A stretch of 64,000 nucleotides of DNA from Hydrangea macrophylla (lineage: Eukaryota; Streptophyta; Magnoliopsida; Cornales; Hydrangeaceae), in assembly GCA_033977485.1 (NCBI GenBank), contig CM066982.1:37178218-37242217 (forward strand), given 5' to 3'. The position numbers and the translations under genes are program-made. Below, piece after piece: positions 11,427 to 21,844 of the stretch. Each line of letters opens with the position of its first letter. Position 1 is the first letter of the stretch. The notes beneath the pieces were generated by a model that had not been told where the DNA came from, did not search any database, and saw only the letters and a program-made list of their open reading frames with translations.

Positions 11427-12965
11427 TTATAGATCTTGCATGTTAAAAACTTAGGCTATTGCATGCCGCCTAAACTTTTCTTATGGATCCTCAAACCCTG
11501 AATAAGCCTAACTTTCAAAAGGAAAACCATTTTAAAACTTTAAGCAAAAGAATCCAATTTCTGTTAAGCACAAGCGCTCACGACAACAAACAAGTGATGT
11601 AGTAGACACAATCGCTTGCATGTGCTAGAGGCTAGAAAGTCTTTGTTGTTCCACTAATATGTTTCAATAATGAGCCGATATTTCCAAGCCTTGTAAATTG
11701 AGATAGTTATGAGACGTTACGATGGATATCATTGTTATACATTGAAAAAAAAATTATGATCTAATGACTTGTACCACGCACGCTATAAACACTTATACAT
11801 CAGTCGAATCATCCATCGTATAAGTTATGTGTTGTTAGAATCCTCATTTTTGTCAAGTTGAGTTATCGATTGAAGAAGTTTGTCCGGGATTTATCTTGAG
11901 CATGTTGGTTGGATGATAAAACATGAGAAGTGGGAGATGAATATTAGTGATGTAGTCGGTTGTTCAAGCATGTTATTATCTTGATGCACCGAGGGTGATC
12001 AATTGGCTATTATGGCATGTATGGTATACTAATCACTCGCTCATTGTGGCATGTTATATTCATTAGGACAAGTCACGGACCTTGAATATCTTGATTGAGT
12101 CGGTTGTGATAGCATGATATTGTCTTAATGCACCGAGGGTAATCAAGCAGCTATTAAGGCATGTCAGGTATACTTATCATGCGGCTATTATAGCATGTTA
12201 ATCTAAACCAACGATTTTATACCGGAGATTATTGTGAATAGATTATTAATGATATGGTTGGTTCGGAGATCCTAAGTTAGTCATGTTAGCCTTGAATTTC
12301 TTTAAGGCATTATTTAAATTTGTTTTGATGATGACAAATCTATTGATAATAGCATGTTATTATTTGTTCTATTTTAAACTATTATCAAGTCATTTGCATT
12401 GTGCTAAACTCTTGAATTATGCACTTAAATGATCTAACTTTGTTTGAGTTCATGAGATAAGGATCAAGTTTGAAGACTTGAAGATCTTTTATCCTTGGTT
12501 GAAGATTAGGATTTACTTGTAAGTGTTTTGATCCATCACTCATAGGGGCTCAAATAACATTAGTTGGACTTTAGGATACTTGCTCTCATACTTTAAAATA
12601 CTTTCAAGGACCTAAACATACTTAGACCACTCAATTTGATTCATTTCACAAAAGTTTTCAAGTGGCTAAGTCAAAATCAAGTACCCTTTGTAGATGTGTC
12701 ATCTTTAAAGACAAATCTGATCTAATTGGTAGAAAACTAGATGAGTTTTGTATGGTTGGAAAGGTATATGAATTTAGTTTCTGAATCTTCAAACGGATCG
12801 CAAATACGAGTTTTGTAGAGGGAGTTATGGCCGTTTTAGTAAAGAGCTGTCAGTCTGCCAAAACAGTCGACTGGTCTGTTTATACAATCGAATGGAGGGT
12901 CCATAGTTCAGTCAAGTGGACCAAAATTTAGTCGACTGATTTGTGTTTTTATTGGCAGCTACTGG
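11427..12965. other. Unclassified repeat-like DNA between C1 and T3
   Basis: No reading frame is supported. 12310-12960 has the style of a plant LTR (TTTTGATGATGACAAA, GGAGTTATGGCCGTTTTAG, scattered GTCGACTG motifs), but I find no matching ends. It held the insertion sites of both neighbours: the base run next to T3 is ACTGG. Confidence 0.4.
11949..12201 (+). repeat. Two tandem diverged copies of about 145 bp
   Basis: AGTCGGTTGTTCAAGCATG to GTGGCATGTT and AGTCGGTTGTGATAGCATG to ATAGCATGTT align along their length, sharing TGATGCACCGAGGGT / TAATGCACCGAGGGT. Confidence 0.75.
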
Positions 12966-13987
12966 TATCACGCCCCGACGTAGCATAAATAGGGAAAGTA
13001 ATTAATTTCCTTTATGGACCCGTAGGTCGCGACAGTTTGAAGGATCAATTCCATCCCAAATGTTGAACAATATAATGACTTAAATCAGAGTAAGAGCAAT
13101 CAAGGCTTATAAAATTTTTCAAAGATAATAGGTATTACATCATGTAGGAATCTAAAGGCACATCCTGCCTTGCAAGAATATTAATATTTATTACATCAAT
13201 CCTTATTTCAACTTCAGCTTATAAAACAAAGTAGTAATATCTAGTTTCTCTTCTCGAGTAGGTTTTCTTAATTCGCATAATCATATTGTCCACCCTGGTC
13301 ATAACCTAAAAAGCCTAGACACAAATGTCCAGGGCGCATCAACGCCGTCAGCTTTGAGATGCTGGTAAGCATTAAAAACATATGCTTGTAATGTAAAACA
13401 TACTTTCTTGCCATTACCAGTTTACAGGTCCATTATTCAACATGTTAGAAAATATAGAAATGAATTCGCAATTATAAAACAAGAAAGACAATACAATGAT
13501 ATTCAATCCATGAAATATGTGACCATGCATGAGATAATGCAACCATCTCATCTCACTGACTCTTTTACCTCGACTACAGAACACATGATCACAATATCCA
13601 ACTTTACCTTGAAAACACTAAGGTGACCACACTATAGTACACGTGTACCAAGGAGTGTCAAGTTTGCCTCACACTATAGTACACGAGTACTAGGGATTGT
13701 CTAGTTTGCCTCACACTATAGTACCTAATCCATCTCTAAAATACCAGAGAGAACCTCACTTAGTATCCAGACTCCGATACCAAGGAGTATCCGTAGGCGT
13801 CACACACTATAGCACTACCACAGGCATCAGGGAGTGTCCAAGTTGGCATCACACACTATAGAACTACTACAGGTGCTAGGGAGTGTCCAATTTGTCACCG
13901 TCGTATTTCAAAGGTACCCTAAATCCATATCATAACCATCCCTACTACCTCGATCCAATATATCACACTATCTCTTTACTCATTTCA
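12966..13987 (-). repeat. T3 3' LTR, distal segment
   Basis: Its first 60 bases are the reverse complement of the T1 LTR end (shared TTTATGGACCC and CGCCCCG). The terminal TG has become TA (TATCACG), a likely deamination. The block at 13310-13370 corresponds to T1 4500-4560 (GCTGACGGC, CCTGGACATT). Confidence 0.85.
13620..13900 (-). repeat. Minisatellite in the T3 LTR
   Basis: About five diverged units of 55-60 bp built on CACACTATAGTAC and CAAGGAGTGTC. It occupies the same LTR position as the 29-bp minisatellite of T1 but has an unrelated sequence. Confidence 0.8.
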
Positions 13988-14490
13988 CACTTACAACAAA
14001 ATGAGTTTTTGCAACGAAGCTTGGCAAGGAAAGATAAATTTTCTTGCTAAAAGTATAGTATTAGCAAGGAAATTGTATTTTTGTTGCCAAAGGGCTAAAA
14101 GACATACACATTTGGCAACGAAAGTCATATTTTCTTGGTATAAATGAAGTCTTTTGCGATGAAATAGCATTTTCCTTGCCTGTAGTGAATTCTTTGGCAA
14201 CGAAATATCAAATTCCTTGCTAAAAGGACAATTTTGGCAAGAAAAATTCATTTCCTTGCTAAAACCTACTTTTAGACAGAAAACTATTGCTCCTTTCTAA
14301 AGATGGGTTTTAGCAAGGAAATATTTGTCCTTGCCTAAATTTATGCCTAAAATATAAAAAAAAAAAAATTAAGAAAAATATATTCTGCAAGATGGGTTTT
14401 AGCAAGGAAATATTTTTCCTTGCCTAAAGTTATGCCTAAAATAAAAAAAAATTGAGAAAAACATATTCTGCAAGGAAATAGTTTCCTTGC
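13988..14490. repeat. Left subterminal repeat array of the CACTA-like element
   Basis: About twenty copies of AGCAAGGAAA / TTTCCTTGCT and GCAACGAAA variants in both orientations. Includes a tandem duplication of about 95 bp (GATGGGTTTTAGCAAGGAAA repeated near 14303 and 14391). Confidence 0.85.
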
Positions 14491-14882
14491 TAAAATATAA
14501 CCCCAAATAAGCAATTAACCCCAAAATTAGCCCTTCCAAAGTCCAAAGGGATTAAGTGTTAAAAATTAGCCCACATAGGTGGGTTAAATGGCAGCAATTA
14601 TCTCCACATAGGATGCCTAAAATTAACCTCACAAAGGGGGTGAAGTGTTAATATTTTTGGCTAATTTTAGAATTTTCATCAGTTTTAAGAGAAATCTTAA
14701 CAGTTTCACTTTATTCCAAAATCACAGGGGTTAAGTTTTCACTTTTAAATCTAAAAATGAACCTAACCGGGATAAAAACGTATTTAACACTAAAAATTAA
14801 AACTTGGGCCATCAGCACTCATTTTTGTGCGCCCCCCACCCCCAAATTTTCCCCCAAAATTTTAGTTTCCCTCTCATTCTTC

Positions 14883-14908
<26 letters not shown>
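14883..14908. repeat. (AG)n microsatellite
   Basis: Thirteen AG dinucleotides, followed by degenerate CGTCCACYRCTGCCGTCCC units to about 15020. Confidence 0.95.
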
Positions 14909-14913
<5 letters not shown>

Positions 14914-15134
14914 ACAGATGTCCACCACTGCCGTCCCTCATGCGTCCACTGCTGCCGTCCTACTTGCGTGCACCTTCTCCGTCCCTCCTGCGTCCACCAC
15001 TGCCGTCCCTCTTACCATCCGCCCTTGTCGATCGTGCCCTAGAAATCAGGTGATTTCTAATTTCTAATTTCTATTTTCTTGTTTCTTTGATTTCTATTTT
15101 CTATTTTTTAGATTTGATTTCTACTTTCTACAAA

Positions 15135-16024
15135 TCTATACTACTATAGAAAGGGAAAACTAGGGGTACCATAAAAACCACTATTCTTTCTTCATTAAAA
15201 ATAAAAAATTGATGTACCATACTGTCTTTACCATCTTCCCAAAAAAAATACTGGTAACTGCCATACTGGCATACAAAAAATAACTGCTGCAAACTATGAC
15301 TCACCATCATCACTTCTATTATACCAGATAGTTGCTATTATAGAGAGGCTTTTGGTCACATCAGGATGAGTATCCGGCTTTTGGACTCTAATGATGATAC
15401 TCAATTGTACTAAACGGAAGGTATGGACTCTCTCAATTTGAAGATGTAAAAGTTGTATGTTGATTTGGACAATTTAGGAATTCCTTTTTAGATATGGTTA
15501 TGGAATTGGCCCAATTAGGACTTCAAATAATGGCAGGAGCTTTCTTTGATTACACAGTATTTTGTGTAAAGCATAAAAAATATAAATCTTAGAGGGTACT
15601 ATGGTTTACTTGGTATTGTTTTAAAGTTGGCATTTTTGGGAATATCTGTGGTGATACAATTTTCCTTTAATGCTATAGTATCCAAATTCCAAATATTTAG
15701 TTCCCAAATGTATACAAATGTTGCTTACGTAAGACTTGATATGTTTCTTAACTTGTAATCTCAAATGCTTAATCACCATACCACTATTCTTACTTACAGT
15801 AGCAACCATACAATTTTCATGTGTGGAAATGTACAATTTGTGTATTCCTTCAGGTTTTTATATTTTTTGTTTTTACCTTTCATGTCTTTGTACAATTTTG
15901 TGTTTTTCCTTTAATATATAAACATTGATCTCCAAAAATTGATATTGATAGTTAAGTTTATGAATGTTGAATTACAAACAAAAACATTGCATTATACACG
16001 CAGTGCGTGTGCTTCGGCTGCTAG
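15135..16024 (+). mobile_element. Small non-autonomous Helitron
   Basis: The 5' end TCTATACTACTATAGAAAG follows an A (15134) and the 3' end CTAG precedes a T (16025), the A/T insertion of Helitrons. The 3' hairpin ACACGC-AGT-GCGTGT (15996-16010) lies 10 nt before CTAG. No Rep/helicase is present in the 890 bp. The 5' end also forms a short inverted repeat (TCTATA / TATAGA). Confidence 0.85.
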
Positions 16025-16565
16025 TGATGAAGAATTAGATTTTCTTGTTGCTATTTTGGGTTTGCTAGTAAATTGGTAGAGAAAAATAGTCTGATAGTCA
16101 TTGTTGACTGGTGTAGGGGTTGAAGCGTGGTTGGTTGTAGTGTTAAAAGGGGTTTTGTTCTAAGCATTTAGTTCATAAACTGTACGTTTTGTAGCGTTCA
16201 AGGGGTTTACTAAAAAGAAATGTATTTATTTGGCATTTGATGGAGTTTAGTTGGTTTACTCCATAATTGACATAGTTTCTATTTGCCTTTTTTTCTAGCT
16301 TTTACTTGAACTACATCTACCCTAAACTTGGCATTATTTTTTTTCCCAATATGTTTACTTAAATGATTCTGCATCTTTATCTTCTCATTCTCTAATCAAA
16401 TGTTAAATTCACATGAAATTTTGTTGTGAATTTCTGTAGCATTGAGCACTGGCAAAAAATGTAATTTTTAAAATAAATTGGTTTTGGGTATTAATGAAGT
16501 TGAGATAAGTTTTATGTTCTAAATTTATAAGCTACACCAAACACTCCATTTCAGCATTTTCTAAG

Positions 16566-16805
16566 CTATAAGTTGTGAGTAGTATCTGTATTTGTAGCTA
16601 AGTTAGAGTGTGGGATCTGCTGAATTGGTAGAGTAAGTTTTGGGATTGTGTGAACATCTATTTGACCCACATTCCATCCGCTCATGCTTTTCATGTTTTT
16701 ATTTGTCAATCCTCCAAATCTATTTTTTGCTGCTTCGATTTTTTTAGCAGTTCTACTTGACAGAGTTTGATCTATTATTTTCATCAAAGTAGGAGAAAAC
16801 ATCAA
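16566..16805 (-). other. Unrecognised open stretch (79 codons) in the CACTA-like element
   Basis: Protein-like composition on the minus strand (AKNRFGGLTNKNMKSMSGWN, then PKLTLPIQQIPHSNL). I do not recognise it. It may be part of another captured gene on the opposite strand, or chance. Confidence 0.25.
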
Positions 16806-16967
16806 TGGTGAGCAAAGCCTACTTTTCCCTTTCCCTTCTCATTGGGTAAGAATTCCTGTAGTATTTGTTACGTTTATTGCTCATTTGCTCATTTTTTTTT
16901 TAACATTTTTTTGGTTGGGGGGTGCGTTTATTATATTTATTAATGCTATTAGATGCCTTTCTTTCAG

Positions 16968-17077
16968 TTGTTTTCAAGGTATATGATTTGGACTGTAATG
17001 GGAAAGTGACTTTCAATGACATATTAGAAGTGTTGGGGGATTTGACCGGCTCGTTTATGTCAGAGACGCAAAGAGAG
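16968..17077 (+). pseudogene. Captured exon of an EF-hand (calcineurin B-like) gene
   Basis: The exon is bounded by an acceptor (CTTTCTTTCAG ending at 16967) and a donor (GAGAG then GTATTT at 17078). It encodes FKVYDLDCNGKVTFNDILEV and continues LGDLTGSFMSETQRE. The 12-residue loop DLDCNGKVTFND has Asp, Asp, Asn, Gly and a final Asp, so a Ca2+-binding geometry is kept except that the usual last Glu is Asp. The pattern best fits the plant calcineurin B-subunit-like EF-hand family from memory; a search is needed to name the parent. No neighbouring exon of the same gene was seen, so this is an isolated capture inside the transposon, with no sign that it makes a working protein. Confidence 0.75.
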
Positions 17078-17880
17078 GTATTTTCCAATGTTCCATTTAG
17101 TTTTCCATATTTCTTTCACTTCATTCAAGTTGTTGGTTATCCCTATAGGCATCTTCAATTAGTTGTAGTTAAAGGACAAACAAATTATGAAAGTATATAC
17201 ATTGCTCTCAGTTAATGGATATACGATTTCTGTATTTAAAGTATATACGTTGCTCTCAGTTTTTATTTATTAAGAGACTTCTTATATTTTGGACCTGGTA
17301 TTTATTATTTTTATTATTTTTTTATAACCAAATCAAACCAAACATGATAAAAGAAAGTTGTGGGAACAAACGGAATGCAAAAGCGCACTTCTGATTGTCA
17401 TGAGTTCTTGTAAATTTTAGTGTAATTTAGATGACAACATCTGTCATGAGTTCTTGTAAATTTTAGTGTACTTTAACAAACACCCATCTGTTATGAGTTC
17501 TTGTTAATTTTAGTGTACTTGTTTTAGTATTTATTTTAGGAGTAATGCTATGCTTCCAAAATTTTCATCCCAAATCCCCAACCCAAATGATATGGTAGTG
17601 ATGTGGCAGTAGGACCAGTGTAACTTACTTCAACATCCTCCAATCGGGCTTGTGTTTGAATACTATTTTAATTACCGTTAACTCAATCTTTCTGTATTAT
17701 TTTATTTGGGGAAAACATTAAGGCTTTGTTTGGTTCATATATTTAGTTAGGGAAAAGAAAGGAAAACTCGAAGGGAAATGTTTTCCTTTTTCTTGGTTAT
17801 CAAGGAAAAGAGTGAGGAAAAAATAGGAAGAAAACAAAAATATAGTGAGACAAATTAAAAGTTTTTGGATTTTTTGAGTT

Positions 17881-17897
17881 CCCCCCCCCCCCCCCCC
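17881..17897. repeat. (C)17 homopolymer
   Basis: Uninterrupted run of 17 C, followed by pyrimidine-rich DNA. Confidence 0.95.
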
Positions 17898-18158
17898 TTT
17901 CCCTTTTCCTTTGGTTACAATAATATTTGAAACTTTAAATTTTTTAATATCGTTTAAGAATGGAAGAAAACACAAGGGAAAATAATTTTCCTTATTGTTT
18001 TTCTTTCCGTAAGCGTTTAAACTTTCTTCAAAGTACATAGAATCATGCATCAATTCTTCCTAGTTATATGATCATTTGGATTTTTAAGTTTGTGTTTTCA
18101 TGATCTTTGCGTTGAGAATTTGAGTGTTATCTTGAAATAAGTTCCCTATTGTTGACAG

Positions 18159-18234
18159 ATTGGATCCAAAGCACTGTATAAGGTATAGGCTATCAAGGGG
18201 TGCAACTAAATATCAAAGCTAGATGCATTATAGA
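18159..18234 (+). pseudogene. Captured TIM50-like exon 1 of 2
   Basis: An acceptor TTGACAG (to 18158) and donor GTAAGT (18235) bound a 76-bp exon encoding RLDPKHCIRYRLSRGATKYQ followed by three codons and HYR. This is the FCP1-like phosphatase-fold region of TIM50, a subunit of the mitochondrial inner-membrane TIM23 import complex. A TAG sits in the exon just after KYQS, where the family has DGK or similar. With the next exon at 18576 it keeps the order and intron arrangement of a nuclear gene, so the piece was captured from genomic DNA, not from mRNA. Confidence 0.8.
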
Positions 18235-18575
18235 GTAAGTCATTATATCTTCACATCTAACATGTCATATAAATACAATCATATACTTCCCCTTTGCGCG
18301 TTTGGTATCTTACGGTTATAAATTCTACTCAAAAATAACAATTTTATTGGAACTGTACTGGCTGAATAGTTCTAGGCTTTTATAATTTGATGTTTGATTT
18401 TAAATTAATTAGGGAATGATCATAGCAAGTTGATTCACTGAAAATGACTTTTAATATCAACGTCAGGTCAGACTTAATCTCTGAAACTATGGGGGTGAAG
18501 TTCATTTGATCCTTAGAAGGTTCGTGTGCCACTTAAGCAATACTTGTCTTGACTGAACACTTGTACTGTTCACAG

Positions 18576-18665
18576 GACCTATCGATGCTGAATAGCAATC
18601 CCTCAAGGATTATTTATGTGAGTGGGCATGCACAAATGGTTCTTTAACCCAAGCCTCTCTCCTAA
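18576..18665 (+). pseudogene. Captured TIM50-like exon 2 of 2
   Basis: After an acceptor (TGTTCACAG to 18575) the frame reads DLSMLNSNPSRIIYVSGHAQ, matching the conserved DLSKLNR..RILYVSGHA block that directly follows HYR in TIM50. Downstream a TAA stands where the family has Gln in the SLQPEN-like stretch, a C-to-T change of CAA. The 3' limit is uncertain. The 5' and 3' remainder of the gene was not found. Confidence 0.8.
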
Positions 18666-18755
18666 TCTTAAATAGTTCACCGGTCTTCAAACGATTTAAA
18701 TTTCTTGTTGGCCAAAATAATTTTCAATGTTCTAGTCTCGAAAATTGTGCAAAAA

Positions 18756-18971
18756 TTAACTCAAAACTAAGAGAGGGACTACCATAAGTATAATCTGCAT
18801 CCCGAGGTTTTCACCAGATGCACTATCTAACCTGTTAATGAAAAACTTTCCAAGCCAATTTTTATATGAGTCATAGTGAATCTCAGGAATCCTATTAGTT
18901 TTTCCTTTAGCATATTCTGCAAATCCAAACTCTAAGCTGTCAAATCCGCCTTCTCTTACTGGATCTTCCAT
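18756..18971 (-). other. Unrecognised open stretch (71 codons) in the CACTA-like element
   Basis: Minus-strand frame with exon-like composition ([20 protein letters not shown], then [20 protein letters not shown]). It is not TIM50 and I do not recognise it. It could be a third captured fragment in the opposite orientation. Confidence 0.3.
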
Positions 18972-19220
18972 CTCATTGGTTTCAATAGTGCAGGTGAATC
19001 TCTATCTATTCTTTGTTGTCTTTCTAAGTTCATTAGGTGCTTTCATGGAGCTATCCTAAAGCTCGCCTTTTGATATCTTCAAGAATCTACTTATATACAA
19101 TACTAATATGTATATATATATATGTGTATCTTTTCTATTTTCTGATCACATTACATAAGTTTTAGTTGGGAGACATTTAACTTTTTTTTTTAGAATTGTT
19201 GATATCAAAAGTCCTTAGCC

Positions 19221-19515
19221 TTAGGCCCTTTAAAACTAAGTTTTAACACTTGGAATCACACGAGACTGGATCCCACACCTCACAAGACCGAAACCCATAC
19301 CTCACACCTGATTAAATAGACTTGTAGGAACAAACAACACACAATTCCGACTAACGGGTTGCAAGCTACGCGAATAAATGCAAATTCATAGCCTTCTTTA
19401 AAACTAAGTTTCGAGGTTTTTAGAGACCGAATTGGGTTCTGATACTCGGATTGACACGAGACCTAAATCCTCACCTTACACTCAACTAAATAAACTTGTA
19501 GGAACAAACGGAATG
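19221..19515 (+). repeat. Two diverged direct copies, offset about 175 bp
   Basis: Shared words TTTAAAACTAAGTTT, ACACGAGAC, AAATAxACTTGTAGGAACAAAC occur in the same order at about 19230-19335 and 19399-19508. Confidence 0.7.
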
Positions 19516-19541
19516 AATAATGGACTCTCGGGGTGGATTCC

Positions 19542-19581
19542 TGATATGAACAAGCCATCTAGAGAGAGAGAGAGAGAGAGA

Positions 19582-19620
<39 letters not shown>

Positions 19621-19906
19621 AGAAGAAGAAGAATAAGAAGAAGAATGATAAGAGAAAGAAGCTTATATTATTCTTGTTATCCAACCAATTCAACATGTTT
19701 GACTATATATAAGTGTTGCATGCAATGGAATTATGCCTAGATACAAGTGAAACTGATGCATATAGAAAGGAAAGCATGGAATTATGCTTGAGTGATGCCC
19801 ATTCAAGATCATGATGGTTGACTGAGACCAAGTCTTTATTACATGGTAAATGGAAATTGACTACCCTAAATGTACGTAAGGCAAGACAGAAATCTTGCAC
19901 ATATCA
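19542..19906 (-). repeat. 3' LTR of G2
   Basis: 365 bp; minus strand starts TGATATGTGCAAGATT and ends GGCTTGTTCATATCA. Longer than its partner because of an expanded (AG)n tract. Confidence 0.9.
19561..19640. repeat. (AG)n and (AGA)n microsatellite in the G2 3' LTR
   Basis: Long AG run with one TG interruption, then AGA repeats. The other LTR has only a short, degenerate AG stretch here (21070-21090), so it expanded after insertion or contracted in the partner. Confidence 0.95.
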
Positions 19907-19961
19907 ATCCCCCGCGCTAGAAATATCCTTCGCCGCAAGGATACGCCCATGATATTGCTAA

Positions 19962-20868
19962 TTAGAATCTCGAAATTTTAGAGATAGGGTCGGGTGGGTT
20001 TGGTTCGAGAGGTGGGTCATCGGTGAATGGCGAGTCTTCAATCATGAGGAGCTGGGGATCGCTATAGTGATGACCAGGTATGTATTTTTTGTCACAGTAG
20101 TAACAAAGGCCTTTTTCCCTGCGCACTTGAGCTTCTGGGCCAGTGATTTTTTTAAATACAGTGGAAGTGGTGTTGGAAGAGTTCAGTTTGCCAGTGGGTG
20201 ATGGTCCGAGGATACCGGTAGTGGTAGTAGTGGGTGGGATACCGATTTGGGGTGTAGTGGTGCGAGTTGATGAGCGGGGAAAAATAGTGGATTTCTCTTG
20301 GAGGATGTTGCGTTCTTCAATTAGTCGGGCCACGCCAATGGCCTCATATAAGGCTCGATCTTTCATGAGTTTCACGTCTAGATGAACTTCATCTTTGATA
20401 CTGGCTATAAAACACCCAATCAAATAACTCTCGGGGTAAAGAATCAACGAGTTAGGAGAGTCGTTCAAACTCCTCCTGGTAAACATGCACTGTTATGGTT
20501 TGTTTAAGCCGCGTGAGAGCTTCAGAGGGGTCATCGAAGTCAGTGGGACCGAATCGAAGAAATAACGCCTTGGTGAGATCTTTCCATGACAATGGGCCTT
20601 TGAATTTGGTCAACCAACGATGCCATTGTAAGGCAATTCCTTCCAGGTGAAAGGATGCGAGTTGTACGCGTTGATGTGGGGCAATATTTTGGAATTCAAA
20701 ATATTGTTCAGCGCGATAAACCCACCCGGTTGTGTCTTCACTAGTGAATTTTGGAAAATATAGCTTGAGGTTAGAATTTGGAACAATGGATTGAGGAGTG
20801 TGGGTTGCGGTTTGGCATTTGGGTAGCTGGGATGCTTCACCAACGGCAAAGGGGTTAACGTCGCCCAC
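19962..20868 (-). pseudogene. gag: gag of G2 with one frameshift
   Basis: The start MGDVNPFAVGEASQLPKC at 20868 leads into a gag domain (LKLYFPKFTSEDTTGWVYRA, WHRWLTKFKGPLSWKDL, LKQTITVHVYQEEFERLS). The frame shifts near 20452-20486; the second part contains a zinc-knuckle-like block GLCYYCDKKYIPGHHYSDPQ, in which C..C....GH is kept but the last Cys is replaced by Tyr. The LCYYCD.KY.PGH form is common in chromovirus-type plant gags. Frame ends at 19962. Gag would form the particle shell. Confidence 0.85.
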
Positions 20869-21037
20869 ATCGGGGAATTGGGGTTGGTTGCAGGAGGCTT
20901 TTAGAGCTTAAAGCTCGATTAGGATAGTTTGGAGGGTATTATGTACTTGATTGAAATTTGACTCATGACGAGCCAAAATTTCGCTCACTTCGTTGCGGAA
21001 CTCAGTGTTGGTTTTTCCACGGGTGTCCATGGAAACC

Positions 21038-21050
21038 GGCTCTGATACCA
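21038..21050 (-). other. G2 primer-binding site
   Basis: Minus strand TGGTATCAGAGCC, an exact match to the common initiator tRNA-Met site, one base from the LTR end at 21052. Confidence 0.92.
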
Positions 21051-21051
21051 C

Positions 21052-21351
21052 TAATATGAACAAGCCGTGTAGAGAGAGAAAGAGGAAGAATGATAAGAGA
21101 AAGAAGCTTATATTATTCTTGTTATCCAACCAATTCAACATGTTTGACCATATATAAGTCTTGCATGCAATGGAATTATCCCTAGATACAAGTGAAACCG
21201 ATGCATATAGAAAGGAAAGCATGGAATCATGCTTGAGTGATGCCCATTCAAGATCATGATGGTTAACTAAGACCAAATCTTTATTACATGGTAAATCGAA
21301 ATTGACTACCGTAAATGCATGCATGGCAAGACAGAAATCTTGCACGTATCA
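21052..21351 (-). repeat. 5' LTR of G2
   Basis: 300 bp, near-identical to 19542-19906 outside the AG tract; the terminal TG reads TA on the plus strand (TAATATGAAC). Confidence 0.9.
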
Positions 21352-21497
21352 ATTCCATAGCTAAAAATGTTGAAAAACACCCCCAAAACACCCCAAGATT
21401 GAGGTTTTAAGTGGCAATTCGCACTTCCGTGTAATTTTTCCTCTTATTTTATTAATTTATAAGATATTGATGTTACTCTTTTATTTTTGATGCTGAT

Positions 21498-21518
21498 GGG
21501 GGGGGGGGGGGGGGGGGG
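21498..21518. repeat. (G)21 homopolymer
   Basis: Uninterrupted run of 21 G. A G-quadruplex is possible in principle. Confidence 0.95.
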
Positions 21519-21844
21519 ACAGAGTTGGTGGATTGCTTGTTGGAGTGTTAACAATTCATTGTTGATTTTATGTTGTAGGACTTTTTTTTGCTAAACGTGT
21601 ATTGTGTGACTTATTTAGTAGGATGTCAGATATATTAAAACTTATGTTATTATGTTAAGTTGGATTTTTTTTGGTGACCATATATGTACTTTTCGGATAT
21701 ATGAAATATATGTAATGTTGGATGTGATATTTAATATTATGGTATGTTGGACATGTTTTATCATTTTATGTTCATAATTTGAACATGTTTGAAATATTAC
21801 AGGATTAAAATTAAATATTGGATTGGATAGATATTGCTGGGGTT

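Larger units (their letters stand above)
19542..21351 (-). mobile_element. G2: complete gag-only (TR-GAG-like) LTR retroelement
   Basis: Two direct repeats bound an internal region of only 1145 bp that codes for gag and nothing else. A perfect TSD ATTCC flanks the element (19537-19541 and 21352-21356). Primer site for initiator tRNA-Met (21038-21050) and a purine-rich GCGGGGGAT before the 3' LTR set the minus orientation. With no protease, RT or integrase it must have used enzymes of another element. It lies within the CACTA-like element. Confidence 0.92.

Noticed and set aside
13988..14490. Possible CRISPR-like or regulatory array from regularly recurring GCAAGGAAA words
   Set aside because: Words occur in both orientations with irregular spacing and are mirrored at 21845-22278; this is the subterminal style of CACTA transposons, and the context is a plant.
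16922..17215. Reading the EF-hand stretch as a 97-residue gene
   Set aside because: Similarity stops sharply at the acceptor and donor sites; the flanking codons are intron sequence.
19432..19740. 102-codon frame rich in Arg and Glu
   Set aside because: It is the AG microsatellite of the G2 LTR read as codons.
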